From assembly GCA_934155625.1 (NCBI GenBank), contig CAKPHD010000017.1:1-31210 (forward strand): 31,210 nt of DNA, in the 5' to 3' direction. The notes beneath the pieces were generated by a model that saw only the letters and a list, made by a program, of their open reading frames with translations, had not been told where the DNA came from and did no database searches. Positions within the stretch are counted from its first letter, which is position 1; the number at the start of each line of letters is the position of its first letter. Origin of the DNA: an uncultured Clostridia bacterium. Lineage in GTDB: Bacteria; Bacillota; Clostridia; TANB77; CAG-508. Positions 23,083 to 31,138 of this stretch are shown one piece after another. The translations under genes and the position numbers were made by a program.

Positions 23083-25038
23083 TTATATTAATTTTTCTAA
23101 TTCTTTAATCTTGTCTCTAATTTCAGCAGCTTTTTCAAATTCCATTTTACTAGCATATTCAAGCATTTCATCTGTTAATTTATTTATAGTGTCTTTAATA
23201 TCTTCTTCTTTTTCTAGTTTGTATTCAACTCCAATATTTTCAGTTTGAATTGCTCTAATTGAATCTCTAACTGACTTCTTAATTGTTTTTGGTACAATAT
23301 TGTGTTCTTTGTTATATGCCTCTTGAATTCCACGTCTTCTGTTTGTTTCCTTTATAGCTTTTTCCATTGAATCTGTAAGCTCATCTGCATACATTATAAC
23401 AGTTCCATCTGTATTTCTTGCAGCACGTCCTATTGTTTGTATTAATGAACGCTCTGAACGTAAAAAGCCTTCTTTATCTGCATCAAGTATTGCTACTAAC
23501 GAAACTTCTGGAATATCTAAACCTTCTCTTAATAGATTAATTCCAACTAAAACATCAAACTCTCCTAAACGTAATTTTCGAATAATTTCCATTCTTTCTA
23601 ATGCTTTAGTGTCTGAGTGCATATAATTTACCTTTATGTCTAAGCTTTTTAAATATTCTGTTAAATCTTCTGCCATCTTTTTAGTTAAAGTAGTAACTAA
23701 CACTCTTTCTTTTCTTTCAACTCTAATTCTAATTTGTTCCAACAAATCATCTATTTGATTCGCAACTGGTTTTACTTCTATTTTAGGGTCAAGCAGACCT
23801 GTTGGCCTAATAATTTGTTCCACAACATTGTCTCCTGCATGTTCTTTTTCATAATCTGCAGGTGTTGCGCTTACAAATATAACTTGATTTATCCTCTCTT
23901 CAAATTCATTAAACATAAGTGGTCTATTATCAAATGCTGATGGAAGTCTAAATCCGTATTTTACAAGTGATTCTTTACGAGCTCTATCTCCATTGTACAT
24001 TGCTCTTACTTGAGGAATTGTTGCATGTGATTCATCTATTAATAATAAATAATCATCTGGAAAATAATCAAATAATGTAAATGGCGCACTTCCTGGCTCT
24101 CTTCCACTTATATGTCTTGAATAGTTTTCTATTCCTTGGCAGAACCCAGTTTCTTTCATCATTTCTATATCAAAATTTGTTCTTTCTTGAATACGCTGTG
24201 CTTCTATTAATTTGTCTTTACTTTTAAAATATGCTACCCTTTCGTCTAACTCTTGTTCTATTGTTTGGATAGCCCTTTCCATTTTTTCTTTTGATGTTAC
24301 ATAGTGTGAATTTGGGAATATCATTACATGTTCTCTTATCCCTATTGTTTTTCCTGTTAGTGGATTTATTTCACTTATTTTTTCTATTTCGTCTCCCCAA
24401 AATTCTACTCTTATTGCTGATTCCCCTTTGTCTGATGGATATATTTCTACAATATCTCCTTTGGCTCTAAATGTTCCTCTTTTAAAGTCTATCTCGTTTC
24501 TTGAATATTGCATATTTACTAGTTTTTTTAGCATTTTATCTCTTGCTACTTGCATTCCTGGTCGCAATGATACTATCATGTTTTCATAATCTATTGGGTC
24601 TCCTAATCCATATATGCATGATACTGATGCTACTATTATTACATCTCTTGTTTCAAATAGTGATGCAGTTGCAGAGTGCCTTAGTTTGTCTATTTCGTCA
24701 TTTATAGATGCATCTTTCTCTATATATGTGTCAGATTGTGCTATATAGCTTTCCGGTTGGTAATAATCGTAGAAACTGACGAAATAACCTACATGGTTGT
24801 TAGGAAAGAATTCTTTAAATTCTGAATATAATTGCCCTGCTAGTGTCTTATTGTGTGCCAATACTAATGTTGGTTTTTGGACTTTTTGTATTATGTTTGC
24901 CATTGTGAATGTTTTTCCAGAACCTGTAACTCCTAGAAGTGTTTGGAATTTCTTCCCTTCTTTTATTCCTTTTGTTAAATATTCTATTGCTTTTGGCTGG
25001 TCACCTGTTGGTTTATATTCTGATACTAACTGAAACAT
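23083..25038 (-). CDS. uvrB: Excinuclease ABC subunit B
   Basis: Protein of 651 residues, full length. Walker A is GVTGSGKT near residue 40. The beta-hairpin region FYDYYQPESYIAQSDTYIEKD, helicase motifs DESHATIPQ, SATPADYE and IGRAARN, and a C-terminal UVR domain (MEFEKAAEIRDKIKELE) are all present. It loads onto damaged DNA with UvrA and recruits UvrC. uvrA is not adjacent. GGGGGG stands about eight bases before the ATG as the ribosome binding site. I found no GAAC..GTTC LexA box upstream. Confidence 0.97.
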   Translation of the reverse strand: MFQLVSEYKPTGDQPKAIEYLTKGIKEGKKFQTLLGVTGSGKTFTMANIIQKVQKPTLVLAHNKTLAGQLYSEFKEFFPNNHVGYFVSFYDYYQPESYIAQSDTYIEKDASINDEIDKLRHSATASLFETRDVIIVASVSCIYGLGDPIDYENMIVSLRPGMQVARDKMLKKLVNMQYSRNEIDFKRGTFRAKGDIVEIYPSDKGESAIRVEFWGDEIEKISEINPLTGKTIGIREHVMIFPNSHYVTSKEKMERAIQTIEQELDERVAYFKSKDKLIEAQRIQERTNFDIEMMKETGFCQGIENYSRHISGREPGSAPFTLFDYFPDDYLLLIDESHATIPQVRAMYNGDRARKESLVKYGFRLPSAFDNRPLMFNEFEERINQVIFVSATPADYEKEHAGDNVVEQIIRPTGLLDPKIEVKPVANQIDDLLEQIRIRVERKERVLVTTLTKKMAEDLTEYLKSLDIKVNYMHSDTKALERMEIIRKLRLGEFDVLVGINLLREGLDIPEVSLVAILDADKEGFLRSERSLIQTIGRAARNTDGTVIMYADELTDSMEKAIKETNRRRGIQEAYNKEHNIVPKTIKKSVRDSIRAIQTENIGVEYKLEKEEDIKDTINKLTDEMLEYASKMEFEKAAEIRDKIKELEKLI

Positions 25039-25080
25039 AAAATTTGCCCCCCATATTATAATGCTTTTCTTATATTATGT

Positions 25081-25109
25081 ATTATATCAGATTTCCCAGA
25101 TTTTTTAAA
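25081..25109 (-). promoter_or_regulatory. Likely uvrB promoter
   Basis: Minus strand: TTTAAA (25109-25104), 17-base spacer, TGA-TATAAT (25086-25081, extended -10). It lies within the 88-base gap between fabH and uvrB. Confidence 0.45.
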
Positions 25110-25126
25110 TACATTACGCAAATTAT

Positions 25127-26041
25127 TTATATTTCCATTAATATACAGCTTGTATTTAACCCTGCACCATATCCTAATAAAATAATTTTATCTCCTTCAT
25201 TCAGTAAACTTTTATCTTGCATTTCTTCTAATACTATTGGAATACTTGCACAAAACGTATTTCCTACACTATCTATATTAGTAAATATTTTTTCTTTTTC
25301 TATTCCTAATCTATTAGCAATTGCAAGCATTATTTTTAAATTTGACTGATGTGGCACTATATATTTTACATCTTTAATACATACATTTGCATCATTTAAT
25401 AACAGCTTAACATTTTTTACAGTTTCTGTTACCGCATATTTATAAATTGCCAATCCATCCATTTGTATTTTGGAATTTGATGTACAAGCCAAAATATTTT
25501 TATTATCTGGTATAGATTCTACATTTGAATAATATTCACCATTTGAATATTCATATAATGTTGCACCAGTTCCATCTCCTAGTATTATAGCTGTATTTAC
25601 ATCACTATCATCTGTAAATTTTGATAAAATATCAACTCCTATAACAATTGCCTTTTTCACTTTTCCACTATCCATGTACATTTTTGCTATGTCTACAGCT
25701 TGCACATATCCACCACATCCTGCTAATATATCTAAGCATATGCACTTTTCTATTCCGAGCTGTTTTTGAACATAATTAGATATTCCCGGCATCAATCTAT
25801 CTGTACTTGTTGTAGCCGTTATAATCAAATCTATTTGTGATACATCTATTTCTGATTTTTGTATTAATTTTTGTGTAGCCTTTAAAGCCATTTCCTCTAT
25901 TGTTTCATCTTCTACAAAATACCTTTGTTTTATACCTGTTCTTTGTTCTATAAAACTTTCTGTTATCCCTAATTTTTGTGCTATTTTTTTATTATCAATT
26001 ATTTTATTTGGTAAGTAACTACTACTTGCTATAAATCTCAT
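25127..26041 (-). CDS. fabH: 3-oxoacyl-ACP synthase III (FabH-like)
   Basis: Protein of 304 residues with the Cys-His-Asn triad of KAS III: Cys109, His231 (VPHQSN) and Asn261 (SVGNTF). The nucleophile motif reads LAGCGGYVQA where most FabH have AACSGF, a slight departure. The C-terminus LLGYGAGLNTSCILMEI resembles GFGAGLTW. It probably starts fatty acid chains by condensing acyl-CoA with malonyl-ACP, but a role in another lipid or polyketide is possible, since it is 6 kb from the other fab genes. I choose ATG 26041, nine bases after AAAGGA; ATG 26047 is too close to that site. Confidence 0.88.
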   Translation of the reverse strand: MRFIASSSYLPNKIIDNKKIAQKLGITESFIEQRTGIKQRYFVEDETIEEMALKATQKLIQKSEIDVSQIDLIITATTSTDRLMPGISNYVQKQLGIEKCICLDILAGCGGYVQAVDIAKMYMDSGKVKKAIVIGVDILSKFTDDSDVNTAIILGDGTGATLYEYSNGEYYSNVESIPDNKNILACTSNSKIQMDGLAIYKYAVTETVKNVKLLLNDANVCIKDVKYIVPHQSNLKIMLAIANRLGIEKEKIFTNIDSVGNTFCASIPIVLEEMQDKSLLNEGDKIILLGYGAGLNTSCILMEI

Positions 26042-26067
26042 ATTCATTTTCCTTTTCATTTTTTCGT

Positions 26068-26095
26068 ATTATACCATTGTTTTCTTTTTTTGCAA
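26068..26095 (-). promoter_or_regulatory. fabH promoter
   Basis: Minus strand: TTGCAA (26095-26090), 16-base spacer, TGG-TATAAT (26073-26068, extended -10). It implies a leader of only about 20 bases, consistent with the start at 26041. Confidence 0.65.
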
Positions 26096-26139
26096 TCACT
26101 TATAATGCTTAGTCAGTTTTGAAATTTCTTCTTTTTTTC

Positions 26140-26168
26140 TTTACAAATCAGGCATTTTAAGGTACAAT
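26140..26168 (+). promoter_or_regulatory. tsaE promoter
   Basis: TTTACA (26140-26145), 17-base spacer, TACAAT (26163-26168), followed by GGAGG and ATG 26188. It is divergent from the fabH promoter. Confidence 0.7.
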
Positions 26169-26187
26169 AATATCTGGAGGAAACATT

Positions 26188-26628
26188 ATGAAAACTTATA
26201 ATTTTACATCTCATAGTAGTGAAGAAACTATGAACTTTGCTTCTAATTTAGCAAGCAAATTAAATGTTGGAGATGTTGTTGTTTTATCTGGCGAATTAGG
26301 ATCTGGAAAAACAAAATTCACTGAAGGATTTTTAAAATATTTTAATCTTGATGATGAAATTTCAAGTCCTACCTTTAGTATTGTTAACGAATACAAAAAA
26401 GATGATTTAAACATCTATCATTTTGATGTTTATAGACTAGAAGATGTTGACGAATTTTATGCTATTGGTGGTGAAGAATACTTTTCTTCTGGAATTTGCA
26501 TTATTGAATGGGGCGAAATTATTGAAGAGGCTCTCCCTAAAAATTGCATAAGAATAAAATTTGAAAAAGATTTTTCAGATGAAAATATTAGATATTTAAA
26601 AATCACTTATCCTGATTCACTTACATAG
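26188..26628 (+). CDS. tsaE: tRNA threonylcarbamoyladenosine biosynthesis ATPase TsaE
   Basis: Protein of 146 residues with Walker A GELGSGKT (35-42), SSPTFSIVNEY, YHFDVYRLEDVDEFYAIGGEEYF and IIEWGEII, all marks of TsaE (YjeE). It works with TsaB and TsaD to make t6A37 in tRNAs reading ANN codons. tsaB and rimI often follow, but here a terminator follows at once and the next gene is on the other strand. The start has GGAGG at good distance. Confidence 0.95.
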   Translation: MKTYNFTSHSSEETMNFASNLASKLNVGDVVVLSGELGSGKTKFTEGFLKYFNLDDEISSPTFSIVNEYKKDDLNIYHFDVYRLEDVDEFYAIGGEEYFSSGICIIEWGEIIEEALPKNCIRIKFEKDFSDENIRYLKITYPDSLT

Positions 26629-26724
26629 TTACTAGTTAGCGGTTTTATTGAAATTTTATATGAAATACTTTAAATATAATCTTTGCATTAATTGAATTGT
26701 CAAAAAATATTATATACAAACTAC

Positions 26725-26757
26725 CCCCATAGTTCTTTATTTATGAGAACTATGGGG
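26725..26757. terminator. Bidirectional terminator between tsaE and uppP
   Basis: CCCCATAGTTCT pairs perfectly with AGAACTATGGGG, followed on the plus strand by ATATTTTTATTTT. It lies between convergent genes and starts 14 bases beyond the uppP stop. Confidence 0.8.
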
Positions 26758-26770
26758 ATATTTTTATTTT

Positions 26771-27571
26771 CTATCTCATCAATGTCATTGCAATTACAAC
26801 AATTCCAAGAATTACTCTATAAACTGCAAAAACTTTGAAACTTCCTTTTTTTAAATAATTTAACAAAAATTTAATTACTAACACACCAACAAAAAAGCTG
26901 AATAATACTCCCATGAAAAATGCAAGAGTAAATTGAAAATCAGTAATACTTACTAATACAGCTGCCAATATTATTGGTGTAGATAATAAAAATGAATATT
27001 TTGCTGCACTTTCTCTATCAATCTTTAAAGCTCTTGCAACAGTCATTGTAATACCAGATCTTGATGTGCCTGGGAATGCTGCTGCTATTGCTTGTGATAA
27101 TCCAATCAAAAATGATTGTTTAAATGTCATATCTTCATATTTAGTTTCAGATGGTGACTTTTTATCAACTACATATAAAACTATTCCTAGTACAATAAGA
27201 GCTATTGCAATCATTATTGTTTCGATTCCAAATTTGTCACAAATATATTCTGAAAATTTATCTAAAACTAAGCTAACAATACCTGTTGGAATTGTTACAG
27301 CTACTATGTACCAGAAGATTCTACCTTCTGTTGATTTTTCTTTTTTTATAACTTGGTTATATCCTCCTTTAATTAGTGCTATCCAATCTTTAAAAAAGAA
27401 TAAAGTTATTGCTAATAAAGTTCCTAAATGTAATGCAATATCAAAACTATCTGGCATTTCTCCCCAATTTAACATCCATGGTATTAATTTTAAATGAGCT
27501 GAACTTGAAATTGGTAACAACTCTGTTAATCCTTGTACTATTCCTAATACTATTGCTTGATATACTTCCAT
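26771..27571 (-). CDS. uppP: Undecaprenyl-diphosphatase UppP (BacA)
   Basis: Protein of 266 residues, a polytopic membrane protein. The two family motifs are present: LTELLPISSSAHL with Glu17 near the start, and the PGTSRSG loop around residue 170. It dephosphorylates undecaprenyl pyrophosphate so the lipid carrier for peptidoglycan can be reused. The start has AAAGGAAG upstream. Repeat array F lies between dpaA and this gene, in the place where dpaB might be expected. Confidence 0.96.
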   Translation of the reverse strand: MEVYQAIVLGIVQGLTELLPISSSAHLKLIPWMLNWGEMPDSFDIALHLGTLLAITLFFFKDWIALIKGGYNQVIKKEKSTEGRIFWYIVAVTIPTGIVSLVLDKFSEYICDKFGIETIMIAIALIVLGIVLYVVDKKSPSETKYEDMTFKQSFLIGLSQAIAAAFPGTSRSGITMTVARALKIDRESAAKYSFLLSTPIILAAVLVSITDFQFTLAFFMGVLFSFFVGVLVIKFLLNYLKKGSFKVFAVYRVILGIVVIAMTLMR

Positions 27572-27597
27572 ATTTTTTCTTCCTTTCTTATATCAAA

Positions 27598-27665
27598 GGT
27601 ACCTTTGGAACCGGTTCTCATCCGTCCCTTTTTTGGTACCGTTGGGACCGGTTCTTAAAAGTACC
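27598..27665 (+). repeat. Hairpin repeat array F (2 copies)
   Basis: Cores at 27607 and 27644 (spacing 37). Copy 1 has GGAACC in place of GGGACC, making GAACCGGTTC a perfect palindrome, and weak arms (GGTACC.. with ..CGTCCC). Copy 2 joins the left arm GGTACCG to the right arm AAAAGTACC; only GGTAC/GTACC pairs well. Runs of T follow both copies on the plus strand. It lies between the dpaA stop and the uppP start, 7.9 kb from array E. Confidence 0.82.
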
Positions 27666-27669
27666 TTTT

Positions 27670-28539
27670 TCACTTGTATATTTCTTTTATTATATTATAA
27701 ATTGTGTCTTTTATAAATTCTGCTGATGTAGTTGGTGCAACCTTACCTGGTAAAGATAATGCCCACACAAATTTTAGTTGATTGTCTTTTACTGCTTTTT
27801 TGTCAATTCCTCCTGGATTTGATGCTAAGTCTATTAATAAGCAATCATTTTTTACATATTTTAATCTTTCTTCATTTAGAATAATATGTGGCACTGTGTT
27901 TATTATTATGTCATATTGCTTTAGGTTTTCGCCTATGGCATTTATATTTGTTGCTTTATGTCCATAAGCTTGTATCCATGCTAAGTCTTCGTCCTTTCTG
28001 GCTGCACATGTTACTTTGGCTGATAGGCCTGCAAGCTTTCTTGCTAAGACTTTTCCTATCCTTCCAAATCCTAGTATTAAAACTTCACTTCCGTGTATTA
28101 TTTTATTTGTATTTTCAATTGCTATTTGAATTGTTCCTTCTGCTGTTGCTATTGTGTTTAATACTGCAAGTTCTTCCCTTTTCATTATATCTATTATTTC
28201 GATATATTCGTCATTTGCCATTTCATATACTTCTGGAATTATCCCTCCTGCTATAAGTACTTTTGCATTTATTACATGCATCATTTCTCTTATTGTTACT
28301 TCTTTGTCACTAAATGGCATATTTATTGTTTTTCCATTACTTGAAAATGGTATTGGACCTATTACAATTTCTACTTCTTGAATTGCTTTTTTTATTGATT
28401 CACAATGTTTTATATTCGGATTGTTTTTTAATTCTTCTGCTTTTTCTAAACCATATACAAAAATTTCATTTTGCTCTCTTGCCAACATTTTTGCTAATTT
28501 GATTATTCTTAAGTCTCCACCTATAATTGCAAATTTCAT
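27670..28539 (-). CDS. dpaA: Dipicolinate synthase subunit A
   Basis: Protein of 289 residues (SpoVFA). The N-terminal part begins MKFAIIGGDLR, with GGDxR as in the family, and has PIPFSSNG; the second half is a Rossmann domain (VLILGFGRIGKVLARKLAGL) ending in LASNPGGID and ALSLPGKVAPTTSA. With DpaB it makes dipicolinic acid in the mother cell for spore heat resistance. dpaB normally follows directly but is not here. GGAGGAG lies before the ATG at 28539. No clear sigma-K promoter was seen in the 97-base gap upstream. Confidence 0.93.
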   Translation of the reverse strand: MKFAIIGGDLRIIKLAKMLAREQNEIFVYGLEKAEELKNNPNIKHCESIKKAIQEVEIVIGPIPFSSNGKTINMPFSDKEVTIREMMHVINAKVLIAGGIIPEVYEMANDEYIEIIDIMKREELAVLNTIATAEGTIQIAIENTNKIIHGSEVLILGFGRIGKVLARKLAGLSAKVTCAARKDEDLAWIQAYGHKATNINAIGENLKQYDIIINTVPHIILNEERLKYVKNDCLLIDLASNPGGIDKKAVKDNQLKFVWALSLPGKVAPTTSAEFIKDTIYNIIKEIYK

Positions 28540-28636
28540 ATACTCCTCCTTTATTACACCAAACTTATTAAAATGCTTTACTGCACTATATTCGGCTTTT
28601 ATTATAGTATATTAATTTTGCAATTTTTTATGAATT

Positions 28637-29611
28637 TTATTCTCTTTCTTTTTGATTTTGAGATTTTATTTCAAAACTTCCTTCATCATGTCTGTCTTTA
28701 TTCATTTTAGGTAAAACATCTCCATAACCAATTTTCTTTGTAATTTCTACCATTTCTTCTAGATGTTCTTTGGCCTTTATTTCTTTTTTAGTTAATTTAC
28801 GTTCTTTAGCCTCTTCCCCTTCTATTTCAAGATTAAATGGTATTGATAATTTTGCAATTATTACTGCAAATGTTACATCATTTTTGATTTTTTCTACAAT
28901 TCTTTTTGGATTTTCTTGTATTGCTACATTTGCATATTGAATTGCTCTCGTCTTATCATTTTTGATTATATAAATTTTAGCTAATTCTAAATATGCATCT
29001 GCACAAAGTTCTTCATCCTCTGTTGCTTCCATAAAGTATTGTTCTGCTTCTTGTAGTTCTTTATACATCAATGCAATTTCTGCTAAACTATATTTTGTAT
29101 TATATACTAATGAATTTAATTGTGCCGCTTTTTCGTAATAAAGCTTTGCACTTGGAAAATCATTTAGCATTGTATAAACTATTCCTAGATTATAGTTTAA
29201 ATCAAAACTTGTTGGACTATATTTTAAAGCTTCTGTATATATATTTACTGCTTCTTTGTAGTCTTCTTTTTCTATCAATAAATCTCCTAAAGCAACTGTC
29301 GCTTCTGTATATTCTGGTTTTTTACTAAGTAAATTTGTTAACATTTGTATTGCTTCATCTTTTTTATCTAAATCTGTTAAAATGTTTGCAACTTTGTAAT
29401 ATGTGTCATAATCTTCTTTATTTATACTTATTGCTTGTGCATATTCATCTACTGCTTTCCTTTGGCCACCTTCTTGTTCATATATATATCCTAATAGTTT
29501 GTGGCCTATATAACTATTAGGATTTTTTTCCACAAGTTTAAGTAATTTATTTTTTGCTGCTTTTGTATTTCCAAATACTAAATATATCCTGGCTATAACT
29601 CCATCTATCAT
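28637..29611 (-). CDS. TPR-repeat protein, 3' part of a frameshifted gene
   Basis: This open part encodes 324 residues, nearly all tetratricopeptide repeats (for example YIGHKLLGYIYEQEGGQRKAV, DLNYNLGIVYTMLNDFPSAK, AYLELAKIYIIKNDKTRAIQ), then a charged tail. The frame stays open upstream to about 29761 with no good start or ribosome binding site; upstream codons encode a hydrophobic helix IIIYILSIIIPILVIIL. The true start is at 29873 in another frame. TPR proteins act as protein-binding scaffolds; with the membrane part this would be a membrane-anchored one. Confidence 0.8.
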   Translation of the reverse strand: MIDGVIARIYLVFGNTKAAKNKLLKLVEKNPNSYIGHKLLGYIYEQEGGQRKAVDEYAQAISINKEDYDTYYKVANILTDLDKKDEAIQMLTNLLSKKPEYTEATVALGDLLIEKEDYKEAVNIYTEALKYSPTSFDLNYNLGIVYTMLNDFPSAKLYYEKAAQLNSLVYNTKYSLAEIALMYKELQEAEQYFMEATEDEELCADAYLELAKIYIIKNDKTRAIQYANVAIQENPKRIVEKIKNDVTFAVIIAKLSIPFNLEIEGEEAKERKLTKKEIKAKEHLEEMVEITKKIGYGDVLPKMNKDRHDEGSFEIKSQNQKERE

Positions 29612-29708
29612 TTCTCCAATGTTGTTATTTACTTTTTGTAGTATAATAACTAGTATTGGAATAATGATTGATAGTATATAAATTATTATTTGCGTAGCAA
29701 CTCCTAAT

Positions 29709-29873
29709 TCATCTTTTGAAAAACATAGATGCCAAAAGTCTATTGCTATTCCGCAGTGCTTCTATTGATAGTATTGGAACATATTTAGTATCATTTTTTC
29801 TGATTAATTCAAAAAACATGTATACAAATAGTCCAAAAGCAACTGTTATAAATATAAATTGTTCTATTATCAT
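29709..29873 (-). pseudogene. 5' part of the frameshifted membrane-anchored TPR gene
   Basis: ATG 29873 lies nine bases after AAAGG. It encodes MIIEQFIFITVAFGLFVYMF, then FELIRKNDTKYVPILSIEAL, and stops at 29709. At about 29752-29756 the bases CTGCGGA contain one base too many; removing one gives LGIAIDFWHLCFSKDELGVA and joins the frame of the TPR part. The repaired product has 411 residues with two membrane helices before the TPRs. It may be a natural mutation, a phase switch or a sequencing error. Confidence 0.75.
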
Positions 29874-29902
29874 TTTTTTCATCCTTTATTTTTGATTATT
29901 AT

Positions 29903-31138
29903 TTACTTACGTTCATGCTCATGTGAAACCATTTGGTAATCATCAATTATGTTTTGCACAACAGATTTTGAATCTGTTTGTCCTTCAGCCTTCGCCATAT
30001 CTCTATTATATCGTTCTATTAAAGTTGGTAAAGATTCCCCTGTATCTTCCATCAATTCTTTCCAGGTTGTTCCTGTATTGGGAATATAATCATTTTCTGA
30101 TATTTGATTCACTGGCTTTTGATTTCCTTCTTCTTTCATTTCTTCAATCTCTTCTACTTGATGTGCTAAATCATGAGTATATTCTCTTCCCCCTGCATTG
30201 AAGTCTCTTCTTATTTGTGCATCTTCTTGTCCATTTCCATCTTCGCCCTGTTCCCTTACTTGCCTTGCAATTCTTTCTTGACAAGGCAAAACATCGACAG
30301 TTTGAATATTTACAATTCCATATGGTCCATATGTTACAGCAATCTCTTTATCTGAACGATTTGTTTTCATTAATGCATATGGAACTTCTCTTTCTATTTT
30401 TTCACCTTTTTCATCAATACTTATTATTGTTCTTAATGTTCGTTGAGCTGGCTGTATTTTTTCATTTAATTGCCATTTACTTTTTTTCCCATTTTGAACC
30501 TTTTCTAACATTACAAATTTACCTAATTTTTTAGAATACCCTTGTGCATGTTCATCAGAGTCTCCAAAAACTTCTGGATTTCTTTCTTTAATATTTTGTA
30601 TGTCTTTTATTTCTCTAACATTTATTAGTTCCAAGTCTTGCCCTTGTTCTTTTAAATCTTCGTCAATTTTTTCTTCATTATTATCTTGCTCATCTTTCTC
30701 TACTTTTGAAATCTTTTCTGATACTCCTTTTAATCGTCCTTTTTCTAAATCATTTGATTCTATAAGCTCTTCTATATTTAGTTCTTCTCCTAAATATTTT
30801 GCCAAATCACCGGTTGCATGAACTTTTCCATTTGCATCAATTGATAAACATTCTTCTATAACTTGCTCTCCTTTTTCGTTTTCATTTATCCAACGAAAAT
30901 GATAACTTGTTTTTCCATTTTGGTCTTGTTCTGCTGTTATAAAAACATCTTTTAATGTAATTGGTCCATTATCTGTATTAATTACAAATTCTGAATAATA
31001 TTTTGTTGCAACTAACTCTCTTTGATTTTTTTCTTGAATGTTTTGTGCATTTACACTTGCTTCTACAACATTTAATTTTTCTAAAATTTCTTTTTCTTCA
31101 GGTGCAAATGTATATTGTTCTGTTTTATTATCTTCCAT
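29903..31138 (-). CDS. Unrecognised acidic 411-residue protein
   Basis: I do not recognise this protein. It has no signal peptide and no membrane helix, is rich in Glu, Lys, Asp and Gln, and has a long acidic middle (about residues 125-180, EEKIDEDLKEQGQDLELIN). Two beta-rich segments flank it: FVINTDNGPITLKDVFITAE and FVMLEKVQNGKKSKWQLNEK. The C-terminal part holds YIPNTGTTWKELMEDTGESL. The start is unclear: GAAAGGA touches ATG 31150 and is 12 bases from ATG 31138. The stop is 30 bases before the TPR gene, so the two may share a transcript. The remaining bases to 31210 show no further gene. Confidence 0.7.
   Translation of the reverse strand: MEDNKTEQYTFAPEEKEILEKLNVVEASVNAQNIQEKNQRELVATKYYSEFVINTDNGPITLKDVFITAEQDQNGKTSYHFRWINENEKGEQVIEECLSIDANGKVHATGDLAKYLGEELNIEELIESNDLEKGRLKGVSEKISKVEKDEQDNNEEKIDEDLKEQGQDLELINVREIKDIQNIKERNPEVFGDSDEHAQGYSKKLGKFVMLEKVQNGKKSKWQLNEKIQPAQRTLRTIISIDEKGEKIEREVPYALMKTNRSDKEIAVTYGPYGIVNIQTVDVLPCQERIARQVREQGEDGNGQEDAQIRRDFNAGGREYTHDLAHQVEEIEEMKEEGNQKPVNQISENDYIPNTGTTWKELMEDTGESLPTLIERYNRDMAKAEGQTDSKSVVQNIIDDYQMVSHEHERK

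Noticed and set aside
25039..25126. LexA/SOS box upstream of uvrB
   Set aside because: No GAAC-N4-GTTC type site was found.
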